Notes under the pieces: generated by a model
What the model was told of the DNA's origin: nothing
Database searches by the model: none
What the model saw: the letters and a program-made list of their open reading frames with translations, nothing else
Program-made: the position numbers and the translations under genes
Shown here: positions 1-7,636 of the stretch, piece after piece
How the letters are laid out: each line of letters starts with the position of its first letter
Numbering within the stretch: position 1 is the stretch's first letter
Source: CAIZGX01 sp044371675
GTDB taxonomy: Bacteria; Bacteroidota; Bacteroidia; Flavobacteriales_D; Sanyastnellaceae
Assembly: GCA_044371675.1 (NCBI GenBank)
Contig: JBILTF010000058.1
Location: 1 to 14,358 of the forward strand
DNA: 14,358 nucleotides
Reading direction: 5' to 3'

Positions 1-127
1 AAGTGCAGTAACAACAACAGTAACGATCAACAGCTTGCCAGTAGTTGACGTAATCACAGGAACAACATCCGTATGTGAAGGCGCAACAACAGCACTTGCT
101 TCAACAACTATAGGTGGCGTATGGTCT
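1..127. repeat. Direct repeat, copy 1 (127 bases, identical to 706-832)
   Basis: Bases 1-127 match 706-832 without a mismatch. The match begins at the window edge, so the true repeat may be longer. It spans the end of a C-type Ig-like module and the first part of an A-type module, in the same reading frame in both copies. Sequence similarity continues beyond 127 bases at a lower level. Confidence 0.9.
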
Positions 128-2665
128 TCAGCAAATACAGCAACTGCAACAATCAGCTCAACAGGCGTTGTAACAGGTGTAGCAGCAGGTACGACAACAA
201 TGACCTACACGGTTACCAACGGTAACGGTTGTACCTCATCCGTATCTACAGCAGTAACTGTGAATGCCATCCCACAAGTTGCAGCCATCAGCGGTACCAC
301 CGAGGTGTGTGCAGGTTCAACTACAGCACTTGCTAACGCAACTGCAAGTGGAGTTTGGTCATCGTCTAACACTGCAGTAGCAACGGTTGATGCTTCAACA
401 GGAGTAGTAAGCGGAGTAGCAGCAGGCAGCGTAACGATTACCTACACTGTAACGACAAACGGATGTACTTCTAACGCACAAGCAACGGTTAACGTGAATG
501 CATTGCCAACACTTGCAGCGATCGCAGGAACAACGAATGCATGTATCGGTTCAAGCACGATCTTGACCAACACTACCTCAGGTGGTGTATGGACTACATC
601 AAATGCAGCTGTAGCAACAGTGAACTCTATCACTGGCGCAGTAGCAGGTGTAACGGCAGGTACAGCAACGATCACCTACACTTATACAAACGCTAACGGT
701 TGTACAAGTGCAGTAACAACAACAGTAACGATCAACAGCTTGCCAGTAGTTGACGTAATCACAGGAACAACATCCGTATGTGAAGGCGCAACAACAGCAC
801 TTGCTTCAACAACTATAGGTGGCGTATGGTCTACAGCGAACACGGCTACGACAACTGTTAACGCATCAACAGGTGTAGTAACAGGAGTAGCAGCAGGTAC
901 AACTACAATAACATACACAGTTACTAACGGTAACGGTTGTATATCATCAGTATCTACATCGGTAACAGTGAACGCTATCCCGGTAGCAGCAGCCATCAGC
1001 GGCACCACCGAGGTGTGTGCAGGATCTGCCACTCCCTTAACCATTGCAACCACTGGCGGCACTTGGTCATCGTCTAACACAGCAGTAGCAACGGCTAACG
1101 CATCAACAGGTGTGGTAATAGGAGTAGCAGCAGGTAGCGTAACCATTACCTATACACCTCAAGGAAATTGTCCACAAGCGAGCACAGCTACGATTGTAGT
1201 AAACGCGAACGTTGACGCTACTATTTCTCCTGTTGCAGATGTTTGTAATAATGCTCCTGCATTTAACTTAGTCGCTGCCGATGGTGGTGGAACTTGGAGT
1301 GGATCTACCGGTATTAGTTCTTCTGGAACATTTACCCCAAATTCAGTTACTCCAGGCCCATACACAGTAACATATTCAATTGGAGGGGCTTGTCCAGATA
1401 CAGATACTCAATCCTTCAATGTTATTGAAGTGCTAGACGGAACGATTACCCCTGCTGGACCGTTTTGTCAGGAGTCATTACCTCAAACACTTACTGCTGC
1501 TAGCACAGGAGGAACCTGGAGCGGAACGGGAATTACGAGCGCTGCGAATGGGACATTTGGATCACCTACAACCATATCTGGGGATTATACAATTACCTAT
1601 ACAACACCAGGCCTATGCTCACAAGTGTTTAACCAAGTTATTCAGGTTATTGCAAACTTAAATCCTACAATTGCATCTGCAGGGCCTTTTTGTGAAAACG
1701 ATGCACCGGTAACATTATCTGCCGCAAGTGTTGGGGGCGCTTGGACTGGAACTGGCGCAATTACCGCAAGCGGACAGATTTCACCAGCAACTCTTGGAGC
1801 AGGCAATTACACGTTTACTTACGATATCAATAACAACGATTGTTTGAGCAGTGATAACCTTCAAGTAGTTATTAACCCCCTTCCTGTGCCTAGTTTTTCA
1901 GCAAGTTCAACTACAGGTTGTTCGCCATTATCAGTGACTTTTACCAACACGTCGAATCCTCTCGGAAGTAACTGCGTTTGGTATATAGATGGCACTGCAG
2001 TTGGTAGTGGAAACACATACAACGATTTATTTCAGAGTAATTCATGTTCAGATATAGGAATTATGGTGATAGATGCGGCTGGATGTAGCGCTTCAGTTAC
2101 ACAGAACGATTTGGTTTGCGCAGTATCTAATCCATCTGCTTCATTCAGTTGGGAGCCAGCAGAGCCAGCTTTTGGATCAACTGTTTTCTTCGACAATGCT
2201 TCATTAGGAGGGGTCACTTACAATTGGACAATTGACGGAATGACATACACAACCGAGGATGTTGCTTTCCAAATGCCAAGCAATTTAGGAGAGACGTTTG
2301 AGGCGTGCCTAGATGTTATAGGCCTAGGTGGCTGCATGGATGCTCAATGTTACACTGTAAGTGTTAGCACGACATCGTATGTTTATGTTCCGAATTCATT
2401 TACTCCAGATGGAGATGGCCATAACGATGTATTTGCGCCAGTTGTAACCGGATTAACAAGCACTTCTCGTTATAGCTTCAGTGTATACAACCGTTGGGGA
2501 GACCTAATCTTCTTCACGGAAGATCCAAATGAAGTTTGGACGGGAGATGTAAACAACGGAACTCATTTTGCTGTAGATGGCGCCTATGTATATGAGCTAA
2601 ATATTCAGTTTAGTCCGGGAGAAGAACCATTCAAGAGAATGGGAACGGTAGTGTTGGTTCGTTAA
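1..2665 (+). CDS. Large repetitive adhesin-like secreted protein, Ig-like modules plus type B T9SS sorting domain (5' partial)
   Basis: This is the C-terminal 887 codons of a cell-surface or secreted protein; the first full codon is at base 2 and the frame is open to the window edge, so the real start lies outside. A TTG at 35 falls inside a repeat and is not a credible start. Eight Ig-like modules of 74-79 residues follow each other (38-271, 272-505, 506-742, 743-979, 980-1210, 1211-1432, 1433-1657, 1658-1882). The first five match the bacterial Ig-like 2 pattern (VWSSSNTAVATVDASTG, GVAAG, TITYT). Each module has two cysteines. A PKD-like region (about 1883-2380) follows, then a gliding-motility-associated (CHU_C, type B) sorting domain from about 2381 with PNSFTPDGDGHNDVF and YNRWGDLIF. 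Such domains send Sec-exported proteins through T9SS. The likely role is adhesion or a surface filament, but the ligand is unknown. It ends tail to tail with the next gene. Confidence 0.9.
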   Translation, partial: SAVTTTVTINSLPVVDVITGTTSVCEGATTALASTTIGGVWSSANTATATISSTGVVTGVAAGTTTMTYTVTNGNGCTSSVSTAVTVNAIPQVAAISGTTEVCAGSTTALANATASGVWSSSNTAVATVDASTGVVSGVAAGSVTITYTVTTNGCTSNAQATVNVNALPTLAAIAGTTNACIGSSTILTNTTSGGVWTTSNAAVATVNSITGAVAGVTAGTATITYTYTNANGCTSAVTTTVTINSLPVVDVITGTTSVCEGATTALASTTIGGVWSTANTATTTVNASTGVVTGVAAGTTTITYTVTNGNGCISSVSTSVTVNAIPVAAAISGTTEVCAGSATPLTIATTGGTWSSSNTAVATANASTGVVIGVAAGSVTITYTPQGNCPQASTATIVVNANVDATISPVADVCNNAPAFNLVAADGGGTWSGSTGISSSGTFTPNSVTPGPYTVTYSIGGACPDTDTQSFNVIEVLDGTITPAGPFCQESLPQTLTAASTGGTWSGTGITSAANGTFGSPTTISGDYTITYTTPGLCSQVFNQVIQVIANLNPTIASAGPFCENDAPVTLSAASVGGAWTGTGAITASGQISPATLGAGNYTFTYDINNNDCLSSDNLQVVINPLPVPSFSASSTTGCSPLSVTFTNTSNPLGSNCVWYIDGTAVGSGNTYNDLFQSNSCSDIGIMVIDAAGCSASVTQNDLVCAVSNPSASFSWEPAEPAFGSTVFFDNASLGGVTYNWTIDGMTYTTEDVAFQMPSNLGETFEACLDVIGLGGCMDAQCYTVSVSTTSYVYVPNSFTPDGDGHNDVFAPVVTGLTSTSRYSFSVYNRWGDLIFFTEDPNEVWTGDVNNGTHFAVDGAYVYELNIQFSPGEEPFKRMGTVVLVR
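38..1210. repeat. Tandem Ig-like module array with three-module higher-order period (A-B-C-A'-B')
   Basis: There are five in-frame modules of 231-237 bases. Module 1 resembles module 4 most (both begin PVVDVITGTTSVCEGATTAL). Module 2 resembles module 5 most (both have AISGTTEVCAGS and WSSSNTAVAT). Module 3 is a distinct type whose last 37 bases also precede module 1 at the window start. The array is therefore best read as C-A-B-C-A'-B', entering from upstream. It has no spacers and is coding sequence, so it is not a CRISPR array. Confidence 0.85.
706..832. repeat. Direct repeat, copy 2 (127 bases, identical to 1-127)
   Basis: This is the second perfect copy, offset by 705 bases (three Ig-like modules). 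The copies first differ at 128 (T) versus 833 (A). The identity of synonymous sites points to recent duplication or gene conversion, not just protein-level conservation. Confidence 0.9.
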
Positions 2666-4644
2666 CGAATAAGACTTATAAAACCATTGAATTCACGAGC
2701 TTCACCGCTCGTGAATTTTGCTTTTATAACATAGCTATAAACGCCTTCCGGAGCGAAGTAACTTCCATTTCTTACTTCACCCATCCACGGGTTATTCGGG
2801 TTATTGCTTGAAAAAACCACTTCACCCCATCGATTAAAAACCAAGGTTTCCAAATCAGTCGACCCGTTGATTTCCGGAAACCAAACATCGTTAATTCCGT
2901 CATTATTCGGAGTGAAAGAATTCGGGATGAAGACATAAATATTACAATCGTCAAATTCCATATTCCAGTTTCGAGAAACCGTTTCACACATATTAGAAAC
3001 CGTTACGGAATAATTTCCAGATTCAAAAAAAGAATGTGATGAAAGTTCGGTTCCGTCGAACCACAAAAAGTACTCTGCTGTTGCTGAAGTAGCCGTAAGT
3101 GTTACAGTATCGCCTTGGCAATAGGTGTAATTATTTCCAATTGGAATCACAATGGGATCTAAAAACGAGACAAGTATTGAATCGAAAACAGTGCAAACAC
3201 CATCAGAGTATGACGCTACAACCATTCCGGGTGAATTCGCTAGATAGGTTGAAGAAAGTGTGCTCCCGTTCCAAGTAACTTGTTCGCTGAAGGAAAAACT
3301 CAAACTTGTCCCAGTGCACAAGGAAGTGTCAGGCCCAAGATCTATCACCGGGGGGGCAACAAGCTCTACAAATGCACTGTCCTCGATTGGGCAGCCCAAA
3401 TAGAAATAAGTGCCGTAAATCATTCCTGAGGCGGAAACGGGAAGGGAGTTACTTGTAGTTCCATTTCCCCATAGAACACTTTGACTCGTAGTGTATGAAT
3501 AAGGTTGGTCAGCGCAAACTGTAACATCGGGGCCAAGATTCCAGTTCGGAAGAGTTACAATCGAAACATTCACCACATCTGTTATTGAACAGCCGTTGAG
3601 TGTTGCTATTACTTGATAGTTACCTGCGCTTAGAGGGCTATAACTGGCAGTTGCAGGACCGTTGAGCCATTGCACCGAAGTGAAGTTTCCAGAAGCGAAC
3701 AAGCTTGCGTTAGTTCCGGGACAAATGACGGTGTCGTTCCCCGCGAAAACAGAAACCGCTAATGGGCTAACCACAAAATCGAAAGAGCCGGTCGCCGTAT
3801 TTCCGCAGGCATCGTTAACATATCCAGCAAGATCAGAGATTGACAAAGTGTAATTTCCAGGCGGAAGATTTCCTAGCGTTGGAATGAGTGTCACAGAAGG
3901 GTTCCCAGGTGAGTTTGGAGCAGGCACTTGAATGGAGTTGATTGTGACGTTTCCTGAAGGGCCGGTTAATTGGAAATCTACAGGCTGAATGGATGTGGTA
4001 ACAATGTTTTCATCGAATTCAACCACGACCCCCGGATTGTTGCAGTCGGTGGTGACGTTTAAAATTGTTGGATTAATATCATCGAATAGAGAGGCCGTTG
4101 AATTTGAAAAATCAATCGAGTAACCGCTAGAGCTGTTCGACCAATTCATAACAACCAAGGCATAGGTTTGTCCGGCTGTAACAATTAAATCGCTGTTGAA
4201 TGTGGGACCGTTCAGATCTCCAGGGCCATTGGAATTTCCCGCTCCTCCGTTTGCGGTAGAGATACCTGTTGGGCCTGACCCGAAAAAGAGCCCGTATGAA
4301 TTGCAACTCACTTCGGGCGAAGTGCCGTTCATTATTCCAGCACAGCCATTGTCTGTAATGTTGAACATACCCCAATCGTAATCTGCATCTATATCTGAAG
4401 GTTCCAAAATAAAACCCATATTGCCTGACTGCGTAACTGTGAAAGTATACCACATCGAACTTGTTTCAGCGCCATTGTTGCAGGCCCCTGTTGGCTCTAA
4501 AACGGTTCCAAAAGTAGAAGTAGCGTTGGCCTCAGTATAGATATCCTCACATAACTGAATGGCCCCATTGCAATCGCTAACACTTTGCGCACAGAGGTCT
4601 ATAGCGAAAAGGAAAACAAGAACAAGTGAAATGAATGATTTCAT
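2662..4644 (-). CDS. Secreted protein with PPC-like, Ig-like and type B T9SS (CHU_C) domains
   Basis: This is a complete 660-residue exported protein. Residues 1-19 form a signal peptide (MKSFISLVLVFLFAIDLCA, cleavage probably before Q20). Residues about 22-183 resemble the N-terminal pre-peptidase-like beta domain common in Bacteroidota surface proteins (C25, C32, WYTFTV, YALVVMNW). Residues about 188-293 look like a Big_5/SbsA Ig-like domain (PTILNVTTDCNNPGVVVEFDENI). From 294 to 566 there are about four short Ig-like repeats marked by GPDxxxC or GNDTVIC motifs. Residues 570-660 are the type B sorting domain (PNSFTPNNDGINDVWFP, FNRWGEVVF), as in the convergent neighbour. No catalytic motif is visible, so an adhesive or structural role is inferred. 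The ATG is chosen because the signal peptide starts directly there. Its stop overlaps the stop of the + strand gene within TTAA. A run of seven C on the coding strand lies at codons 430-432. Confidence 0.9.
   Translation of the reverse strand: MKSFISLVLVFLFAIDLCAQSVSDCNGAIQLCEDIYTEANATSTFGTVLEPTGACNNGAETSSMWYTFTVTQSGNMGFILEPSDIDADYDWGMFNITDNGCAGIMNGTSPEVSCNSYGLFFGSGPTGISTANGGAGNSNGPGDLNGPTFNSDLIVTAGQTYALVVMNWSNSSSGYSIDFSNSTASLFDDINPTILNVTTDCNNPGVVVEFDENIVTTSIQPVDFQLTGPSGNVTINSIQVPAPNSPGNPSVTLIPTLGNLPPGNYTLSISDLAGYVNDACGNTATGSFDFVVSPLAVSVFAGNDTVICPGTNASLFASGNFTSVQWLNGPATASYSPLSAGNYQVIATLNGCSITDVVNVSIVTLPNWNLGPDVTVCADQPYSYTTSQSVLWGNGTTSNSLPVSASGMIYGTYFYLGCPIEDSAFVELVAPPVIDLGPDTSLCTGTSLSFSFSEQVTWNGSTLSSTYLANSPGMVVASYSDGVCTVFDSILVSFLDPIVIPIGNNYTYCQGDTVTLTATSATAEYFLWFDGTELSSHSFFESGNYSVTVSNMCETVSRNWNMEFDDCNIYVFIPNSFTPNNDGINDVWFPEINGSTDLETLVFNRWGEVVFSSNNPNNPWMGEVRNGSYFAPEGVYSYVIKAKFTSGEAREFNGFISLIR
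2690..2726 (+). terminator. Intrinsic terminator of the adhesin gene, inside the opposing CDS
   Basis: A perfect 11-bp stem, AATTCACGAGC (2690-2700) with GCTCGTGAATT (2707-2717), encloses a six-base loop (TTCACC). On the + strand it is followed by a T-rich stretch (TTGCTTTTAT). It lies 25 bases past the + strand stop codon. The same bases encode the last residues of the gene on the - strand (KFTSGEAREFNG). The - strand side has no strong U tract, so it probably acts mainly on + strand transcription. Confidence 0.8.
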
Positions 4645-4709
4645 GGAAAACGATTAAGGCGGTCATGCAATTTACAATTTTTTTCTTGCCTTTTAAATAA
4701 AGATATATT

Positions 4710-5705
4710 TTAAATTGAAATGAACTCCCCTATTTTTTGAATGACGAGTTGAGTTGAATCAATTCCCTGTTGCTTTAACTCTAGCAATCTTTCCAATGGC
4801 TCCATAACTGGCTCGTCTGATAAATCGAAACAACCGTAGTGCATGGGAATCATTTTCTTGGCTTTCATTCCTTGTGCTGCACGCAGGGCGTCCTTTGGAG
4901 AAATGTGATTTTGTTTCATAAACCATTCGGGCTGGTAAGCGCCAATGCCAATGATACAATAATCGATGTTGAAATAGTCTCCAACTTCTTTTAAATGTGT
5001 GTTGTAACCAGTGTCGCCGCTGAAGTAAATAGTGGTGTTTTCAGACTGAATGACGAACGCTCCCCAGAGATGTTTGTTGAAATCGAACAGCCCCCATTTC
5101 GCCCAATGTTGTGAAGGTAAAAATGAAATGGAAAGATTGTTTTTCAAGGTTGAAAAGACTTGATACCAGCCGGCTTCTTCTATGTTCTTGTGTCCGGTTA
5201 AATTGCGAATCAACGCTCCCATTTTAAGTCCGGTCAGAATCGCAGCATCCGGAGAATTTTTAAGAATGGCTTTCAAGCTTTTTCCACTCAAATGATCGCG
5301 GTGATTGTGACTCAACAGAATGTAATGAACGACCGGGAATTCATTTGTTTTAAATGGCAGTGCAGAATATCTTTTATGGAAAGGAGAAAGCTTTTCGAAA
5401 ACCGGATCTGTAATAATATTCAAGCCATTGACACGAATGAAAAAACACGCGTGTCCCAACCAAGCAATTCCGTCTTCATTTCCATTCAACCAATTGAAAT
5501 TTTCTGCAACTTCAGGCCCCTTCATACCCATATTTTTTTCGGGTTGAAAGGGATTTGTCGCACGTTTCCACTTCATCACATCTTTGAAAGTAGGGATGAA
5601 TTGCGTGTGGAAATTTTTGAAACGACCGGAAGGGTCTAGTGGCGTTTTTACTTCAATAAAATCTGAGTGAATGTATTGAAGTGAAGGGTTTTCAGTCTTA
5701 TTCAT
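4710..5705 (-). CDS. Metallo-beta-lactamase-fold hydrolase, NAPE-PLD-like family
   Basis: This 331-residue protein has no signal peptide and is presumably cytoplasmic. It has the metal site of the MBL fold: HNHRDH at 133-138, H200 in LPSQHWAKWG, D231 in FSGDTGY and H289 in IPMHYGCF. The features QHW, D-F-N-K-H-L-W-G, SGDTGY and IGAYQPEWFMKQNHISPKDA match the N-acylphosphatidylethanolamine phospholipase D branch much better than beta-lactamases or UlaG lactonases. In animals that branch hydrolyses N-acyl phosphatidylethanolamine to N-acylethanolamine and phosphatidic acid; the substrate in bacteria is inferred and may be another phospholipid or phosphodiester. It lies on the - strand between a T9SS cargo gene upstream, which ends with a terminator, and another T9SS cargo gene 65 bases downstream with no clear terminator between. 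Read-through into the latter is possible. The start is the first ATG of the open frame. Confidence 0.85.
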   Translation of the reverse strand: MNKTENPSLQYIHSDFIEVKTPLDPSGRFKNFHTQFIPTFKDVMKWKRATNPFQPEKNMGMKGPEVAENFNWLNGNEDGIAWLGHACFFIRVNGLNIITDPVFEKLSPFHKRYSALPFKTNEFPVVHYILLSHNHRDHLSGKSLKAILKNSPDAAILTGLKMGALIRNLTGHKNIEEAGWYQVFSTLKNNLSISFLPSQHWAKWGLFDFNKHLWGAFVIQSENTTIYFSGDTGYNTHLKEVGDYFNIDYCIIGIGAYQPEWFMKQNHISPKDALRAAQGMKAKKMIPMHYGCFDLSDEPVMEPLERLLELKQQGIDSTQLVIQKIGEFISI

Positions 5706-5740
5706 AACCGGAAAACAAAGTAAAGGTAGAAACGTTCGCT

Positions 5741-5769
5741 AAAAAGAAAAGGGCCGACGAATCGGCCCT
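5741..5769 (-). terminator. Intrinsic terminator of the BNR-repeat secreted protein gene
   Basis: Read on the - strand, GGGCCGA and TCGGCCC form a 7-bp GC-rich stem (5751-5757 with 5762-5768, plus an A-T pair at 5750/5769) closed by a TTCG loop. It is followed by TTTTCTTTTT. It lies about 22 bases past the stop codon at 5792, and separates this gene from the MBL-fold gene downstream. Confidence 0.92.
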
Positions 5770-5791
5770 CTTCAGCTTAAAAATAAAAATC

Positions 5792-7627
5792 TTAGTTCTT
5801 CACGAAACGCTGATTGCTTGTTCCATCTGCGTTTTGGTACTGCACGTCGTACACACCGTTTGCAAGATTAGATACATCAACCTTAGCGATACCGTTGTTG
5901 AAGTTGTTGAATGAACGCACCAACTGTCCATTAGCATTGAAGATTCGAATAACACCATTCTCGTTAGCAGGAAGTTGAATGTTCAATTCAGTAGTTGTTG
6001 GATTTGGGAAAACGCTGAATGTAGTTTTCGCCATTGGACCTTCTTCAACACCAACTAGATCAAGTGTTACACAAACATAGATTTGATCGTTGTCGGTAAC
6101 AGGATCAGCAGCGTCTTCTGGTTGAACGTGAATTCCTGGTTCGAAATCACGTTGAACGATCAAGTGAATTTTATCTCCGTAGGCGAATGGGGCCATTGAA
6201 GCGTATACATACTCATATCCGTCTTCATCAATATCCGGAGTAATGTCTGAAGGAGCGGTCCACGTTGCACCACCGTCATCAGATTTCACCGCGTAAATAT
6301 GCCTTAGATATTCTGCACCATTGAAGTAAGCTTCGTTTACTGCTTGATAAGAGCAGAAAATTGTTCCATCAGCTGCTTCAGCTAATTGAGGATGTGAAGC
6401 GATACCGCTGTTTCCGTATTGACCAACTTCAGTGATTGAAGCAGGAACGGTAGGGTCGTTATCTGGAGAAACTCCAATTTCAAGAACTTCAGTAGCGGGA
6501 TCAACCATAGCTTCATTCCAGTATGCAATACTTCCGCCCAATGGGAAGTAGCTATATGATGAATCGATTACACCAAGATCATCGGTATAGAACATGGTTC
6601 CGAATGCAGCGTGAGCTGTTCCGCTCGCATCAATGTATACTGCACCGGCTCCGTCAGAAGAAAGAATAGTGTCTTGAAGACCATCTAATTCAATATCTGT
6701 TCCTTGGTCAATAACATAGTTATCGATTGGGAAATCCCAAATTGTGCTGCGCGTCCAAGTGCTTCCGTTGTCATTAGAAATCCAGATGTAAGAATCTTGA
6801 AGATCACCGAAAGTAGCAATAGCAATTTTATTTCCACGTGCGTAAATAGCATATGTGTCAGCAGAGAAACCGTCAACTAAGGATGTATTTTCTTCACCTG
6901 GAAGTAATACCTCAGTTAGATCCCAAGTTGCTCCGCCGTCGGTAGAACGGTTGTATAAAAGAGCGCCTGTCATTCCGTTGGTGAAGACGCCAGCGTTTGG
7001 ATCAGATAAACAAACCATATGAATGCTGTTTCCGTCTGCGCCACCCGAGGTAGCGCGTGGCCAGAACATTGCAAAGCCAGAAGGCGTGGGTACTACAGAG
7101 ATCACCCATGTTCCTGTTCCTATTGCAGGGCGAGACCATACTTTGATTCCAGCAGAACCGCTGTGGTTCATTAACACCTCAGAACCGTTTGAAGGGTGCA
7201 TCAAAGATGTCCATCCCACACGCATGCTTTCAACACGCTGTGTAATATCGTCTTGCCAAGCACCCGCTGTGCGGTAGTTGTATCCTGTTCCGCGGTCAGG
7301 GTATGTGTCTGAAGAATTTGTTGCGCTGAAAGTGAAACACGCCGCAACACCAGCATCGTCGGCAATGATGCGATTTTGGATACTGTTGTTGGTTTGCAAG
7401 TCGTAGATAGAAGTTCCTACATACTCTTCTACTTGAACCATACTCTTTTCAGTTGAAACTGCGTATGGAGCTTTAGATTTTTGAGAAACTTGCGTACCAA
7501 CTGTTGTGTTGGTGTATGGATTGAATTTAGCTGCCTTGTTTTGCGAGGCAGTCAATTTGGTTGGAATTTGCTGTGCGTTTGCGCTGAAAGCAATTCCCAT
7601 AGTTAATACAAAGTAGAGTCTTTTCAT
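5792..7627 (-). CDS. Secreted BNR/Asp-box (sialidase-fold-like) protein with type A T9SS sorting domain
   Basis: This is a complete 611-residue exported protein. The signal peptide is residues 1-18 (MKRLYFVLTMGIAFSANA, then QQ). Three Asp-boxes (SxDxGxTW) are visible: STDGGATW at 228-235, SNDNGSTW at 284-291 and SDDGGATW at 449-456. They indicate a beta-propeller of the BNR/sialidase-like superfamily spanning roughly residues 90-525. I do not see the FRIP motif or a clear arginine triad of true sialidases, so hydrolase activity is not claimed. Residues about 537-611 (FSVFPNPTTTELNIQLP, IRIFNANGQLV, NGVYDVQY, RFVKN at the end) are the type A (Por) sorting domain, removed and replaced by a surface anchor during T9SS export. 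It diverges from cinA across 71 bases and ends at a strong terminator. The ATG directly precedes the signal peptide. The role outside the cell is unknown; carbohydrate binding or a secreted scaffold are possible. Confidence 0.9.
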   Translation of the reverse strand: MKRLYFVLTMGIAFSANAQQIPTKLTASQNKAAKFNPYTNTTVGTQVSQKSKAPYAVSTEKSMVQVEEYVGTSIYDLQTNNSIQNRIIADDAGVAACFTFSATNSSDTYPDRGTGYNYRTAGAWQDDITQRVESMRVGWTSLMHPSNGSEVLMNHSGSAGIKVWSRPAIGTGTWVISVVPTPSGFAMFWPRATSGGADGNSIHMVCLSDPNAGVFTNGMTGALLYNRSTDGGATWDLTEVLLPGEENTSLVDGFSADTYAIYARGNKIAIATFGDLQDSYIWISNDNGSTWTRSTIWDFPIDNYVIDQGTDIELDGLQDTILSSDGAGAVYIDASGTAHAAFGTMFYTDDLGVIDSSYSYFPLGGSIAYWNEAMVDPATEVLEIGVSPDNDPTVPASITEVGQYGNSGIASHPQLAEAADGTIFCSYQAVNEAYFNGAEYLRHIYAVKSDDGGATWTAPSDITPDIDEDGYEYVYASMAPFAYGDKIHLIVQRDFEPGIHVQPEDAADPVTDNDQIYVCVTLDLVGVEEGPMAKTTFSVFPNPTTTELNIQLPANENGVIRIFNANGQLVRSFNNFNNGIAKVDVSNLANGVYDVQYQNADGTSNQRFVKN

Positions 7628-7636
7628 AGTAGTGGT

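Noticed and set aside
35..37. TTG as the start of the adhesin gene
   Set aside because: The frame is open upstream to base 2 and those bases encode the end of a preceding module (identical to 706-742), so the gene begins outside the window.
38..1210. Regular direct repeats that could suggest a CRISPR array or a satellite
   Set aside because: The unit is 231-237 bases, keeps one reading frame, and encodes Ig-like modules. There are no short identical repeats separated by unique spacers.
442..1365. Long open frames antisense to the Ig-like array
   Set aside because: They arise because the array is rich in GCA, GTA and ACA codons, which give few stops on the other strand. The products are low-complexity with no family resemblance, and no promoter is seen.
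4645..4709. Promoter for the - strand type B cargo gene (TAAATTG at 4668-4674, - strand)
   Set aside because: The box lacks one T of TAnnTTTG and has no -33 TTG at the right distance. The gene may have an unseen promoter or be read through from the MBL-fold gene.
5706..5740. Promoter for the MBL-fold gene (TTACTTTG and TACCTTTA on the - strand, 5716-5728)
   Set aside because: Each has one mismatch to TAnnTTTG and no -33 partner. A promoter is expected here, since a terminator lies just upstream, but neither box is good enough to annotate.
5792..7627. Annotation as a true sialidase (exo-alpha-sialidase)
   Set aside because: Asp-boxes are shared by many non-sialidase propellers, and the FRIP motif and arginine triad were not found by eye.
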